Source of the DNA: Oreohelix idahoensis
Lineage: Eukaryota > Mollusca > Gastropoda > Stylommatophora > Oreohelicidae
Assembly: GCA_024509875.1 (NCBI GenBank)
Contig: JAMPIV010015284.1
Coordinates: 1-64,000, forward strand
Length of the DNA stretch: 64,000 nucleotides
Direction of reading: 5' to 3'
Shown: one piece after another, positions 61,881 to 64,000 of the stretch
Layout: each line of letters opens with the position of its first letter
How positions within the stretch are numbered: position 1 is the first letter of the stretch
Translations under genes and position numbers: made by a program
Notes under the pieces: model-generated
Database searches by the model: none
Told to the model about the DNA's origin: nothing
The model's input: only the letters and a program-made list of their open reading frames with translations

Positions 61881-63649
61881 AGAAATTTAGTATTATAATT
61901 ATGGTGGCAAATAGTCATAACCACTAATTAAGGCAAAATAAGACATGTACAAATAGTTATTTCCATTCTGAGTGATAGACACATTTGGCAATGATCAGTC
62001 GTGGTAACACAGAGGCTGATTTTCTTCACTAAATAAGAGATGTTTTAAACTAAGGACTGACTGTATTTCATACTCAGTGATGTTCTTCTCTACACCCCTC
62101 CTCTCCACCCCTCCTCTCTGTCTACAAATGAAATTTGTAGGTTAGGATATTTCTTAAATTTTTTTTTAAATCAGATAGTCACCAGGTCTGTGGGTCAGTG
62201 GAGAATTCTGGTGACAGTATACATAAAGTCATAGTTGTTTTTCATATTAGTCTTCTAATATTAGATGTATCTTTAATTATGAATTTATTGTAATTTTTAA
62301 AATATCACAACAATCATTTTTAACATGGGTCCGCGTGTGGTTTAGTCACACAAAAATCCTGATATGGGCCAGCATTTGTTTTTTGTCTCACACAGTCTTC
62401 AGAAGGAATATCATTAGTTTTATCTCACACAAAAATCTGCAAATAGGTCAGCCTGTATTTTATGTTACCTGGTTGCCTCAACTTACAAGATTAATTGGCT
62501 CCTGAAAAGCTTCTCTTACATCAAAACTTTCTTAAGTCAAATAAATGGGAGCCTTATTACCCACGTTGGGACATAGAAGCTCAGAAATGCAAAAATGAGT
62601 TTGTTTTTGCAGTTAAAAAAATTGTTTGTATTTATTATCTGTTTATTTTTATTTAGAAAATAACAATTAAGATGGTTTGTGATGTTGGAGACTACGGTTG
62701 TTGTTTGTCTGTGGCTGTAAGGATTGGTCTTCCTGAAATAGGAATCAGACTTGTTCTGATTGAATATCAGCTTTTGTCTGTGGCTGTAAGGATTGGTCTT
62801 CCTGAAATAGGAATCAGATTTGTTCTGCTTGAATATCATCTTTTGTTTGTGAATTATTTGATCTCTCCAGGACTAACTTTTGATCAACTCTTCTATTTGT
62901 TTTGTATTTAATTATAAATTGTGGCTGATGCTAAATCTAAACATTTAAGGATATTAGCTGTACACTTGCCATTTTGTTGCTTTGATAAAAAACACAATTT
63001 ATTTACTTTTTAAATTGTGCACAATCTTGGGTGTCTGTAACTTTGTTTTGTCATGACTGCTCTAATCAGTTTTCTTCAGAGGCCCCAAGTTTATAAACAT
63101 TTCCATCAATGCTATAAATATAGTAAAATTATTTACAAATATAATACAGTCAGCTAAGCATATCAGAATAATACACCACATGGTAGACAAAATGACATGC
63201 GGCAGCTTGATGGTTGTACTGCAGCGCACATTCAAACTTTCTGATGATTGCCAACCTTATTACAAATCTCAAAAGTGTGGGACAGAGGATCTCGTAAGGA
63301 TTAAATGGGACCAAGAATAAAACCTTGTTATCCTGAAACCACATATATCGAGATCACTTAACTCACGGTACCAGGGTGCAAAAATCATTAAGTCACAGTG
63401 TCTGTTTTGTGCCACTAACGTTTTGTGAGGAGGTAAATGTCAGCATGGTTTTACAGCAAGTGTTTAAATGGATCAGCATCTGTTTTATATGACAGCAATC
63501 TTCTTGATATGGTTTTGGGAAGCACACAATAATGTAGGTAATTAAAGTGGCATTAGAAATATGTATTCTGTGGGCTGCTAAAGCCCATCATTACCATATC
63601 AGGCTGGCTCACGCATGGATTTTCAGGGAATGGCAAAGTTTATGACCTT
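61881..63649. other. AT-rich stretch with a 69-bp tandem duplication
   Basis: 62707-62844 contains two copies of a 69-bp unit (GTCTGTGGCTGTAAGGATTG...), a multiple of 3, so it reads as a 23-residue repeat; no domain or splice context. Nothing else recognised. Confidence 0.6.
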
Positions 63650-63960
63650 CTGCTTTAGGTAATTGGTCATGTCAGATCTGCAGGCCTATTAGCCTTCTCC
63701 AGGTCAAGGTGGCAACCCCATAGTTCTGCCTCAGCTCTGCACCCTCTGATCAGGTCTAGCATCGTAGGTCATTATAGGATGGGCAGTCATGTGGACATTC
63801 ATTTGTGTGAGATACTGTGGGAGTGATAGAGGTGGCCTGGTAATTTGCAGTGGCCAGTCTGAAGTGAAGGAGGGTCAGCTGATGCCTTTTGAGCTGGTGG
63901 ATTGGATCAGAACTGCTGTCCACATTCATTTCTTTCTTCAATTGGGAGTTGTACTATTGT
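63650..63960 (-). pseudogene. LINE C-terminal fragment following an RNase H domain
   Basis: The minus frame 63941-63756 reads HQLTLLHFRLATANYQATS then TNECPHDCPSYNDLR, like the Cys/His-containing tail (FRLRTGH...C...CPxY) of RNase H-bearing LINEs. Divergent, with later stops; may belong to the same family as 46950-47640. Confidence 0.6.
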
Positions 63961-64000
63961 GGATCATGGTTGTGTCCTGTACTGTTGTGGATCATGGTTG

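Noticed and set aside
62672..62911. Small protein with duplicated SVAVRIGLPEIGIR segment
   Set aside because: A simple 69-bp tandem duplication in AT-rich DNA; no domain, no splice context.

Overview
This window looks like nuclear DNA of an invertebrate, most probably a mollusc (a gastropod would fit). The reasons are one intron-rich Pax gene of a divergent, homeodomain-less type that resembles the lophotrochozoan Pax-beta group, a mix of decayed RTE-like, CR1/L2-like and RNase H-bearing LINEs, tRNA-derived SINEs, and an unusual Ty3/gypsy element. The mollusc assignment is inference. About 20 separate minisatellite arrays occupy roughly a fifth of the window.

Region by region: 1-2020 is non-coding with a 210-bp hAT-type MITE and the start of a 38-bp minisatellite. 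Positions 2021-10780 are one young, complete LTR retrotransposon on the minus strand, with 2.03-kb near-identical LTRs and a 5-bp target duplication (GTGCT). Its domain order is gag-protease-INTEGRASE-RT-RNase H, the Gmr1-like order, and its Gag has a SCAN-like capsid region. It sits inside the 38-bp array, which resumes at 10781. Positions 11.5-21.1 kb are repeats: decayed LINEs, SINE copies, a second hAT MITE, two 44-bp arrays, an (AT)n tract and a 310-bp insertion with a 12-bp target duplication.

Positions 21266-45447 (+) carry the only convincing host gene, a Pax-type transcription factor of six recognised coding exons (conceptual length 1234 aa). All splice sites are GT-AG and the phases agree from exon to exon. 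The paired domain is encoded by exons 3-5. A 2.7-kb last exon encodes a Ser-rich tail with a CtBP-type PLDLS motif, two SUMO-type sites and an unexplained conserved-looking block, with no homeodomain or octapeptide. Its introns are packed with minisatellites (46, 57, 68, 53, 34, 22 and 26 bp units), LINE remnants and SINEs.

Positions 45.4-64 kb hold no gene that I recognise. They contain LINE fragments, including RNase H pieces, more arrays, SINE pieces and a piggyBac-type MITE.

The main unifying observation is that several minisatellites are visibly grown out of transposon sequence: a hAT MITE end, an RTE ORF codon stretch, a SINE 3' end and a LINE tail. In turn, transposons (the LTR element, an RTE copy) have landed inside minisatellites.
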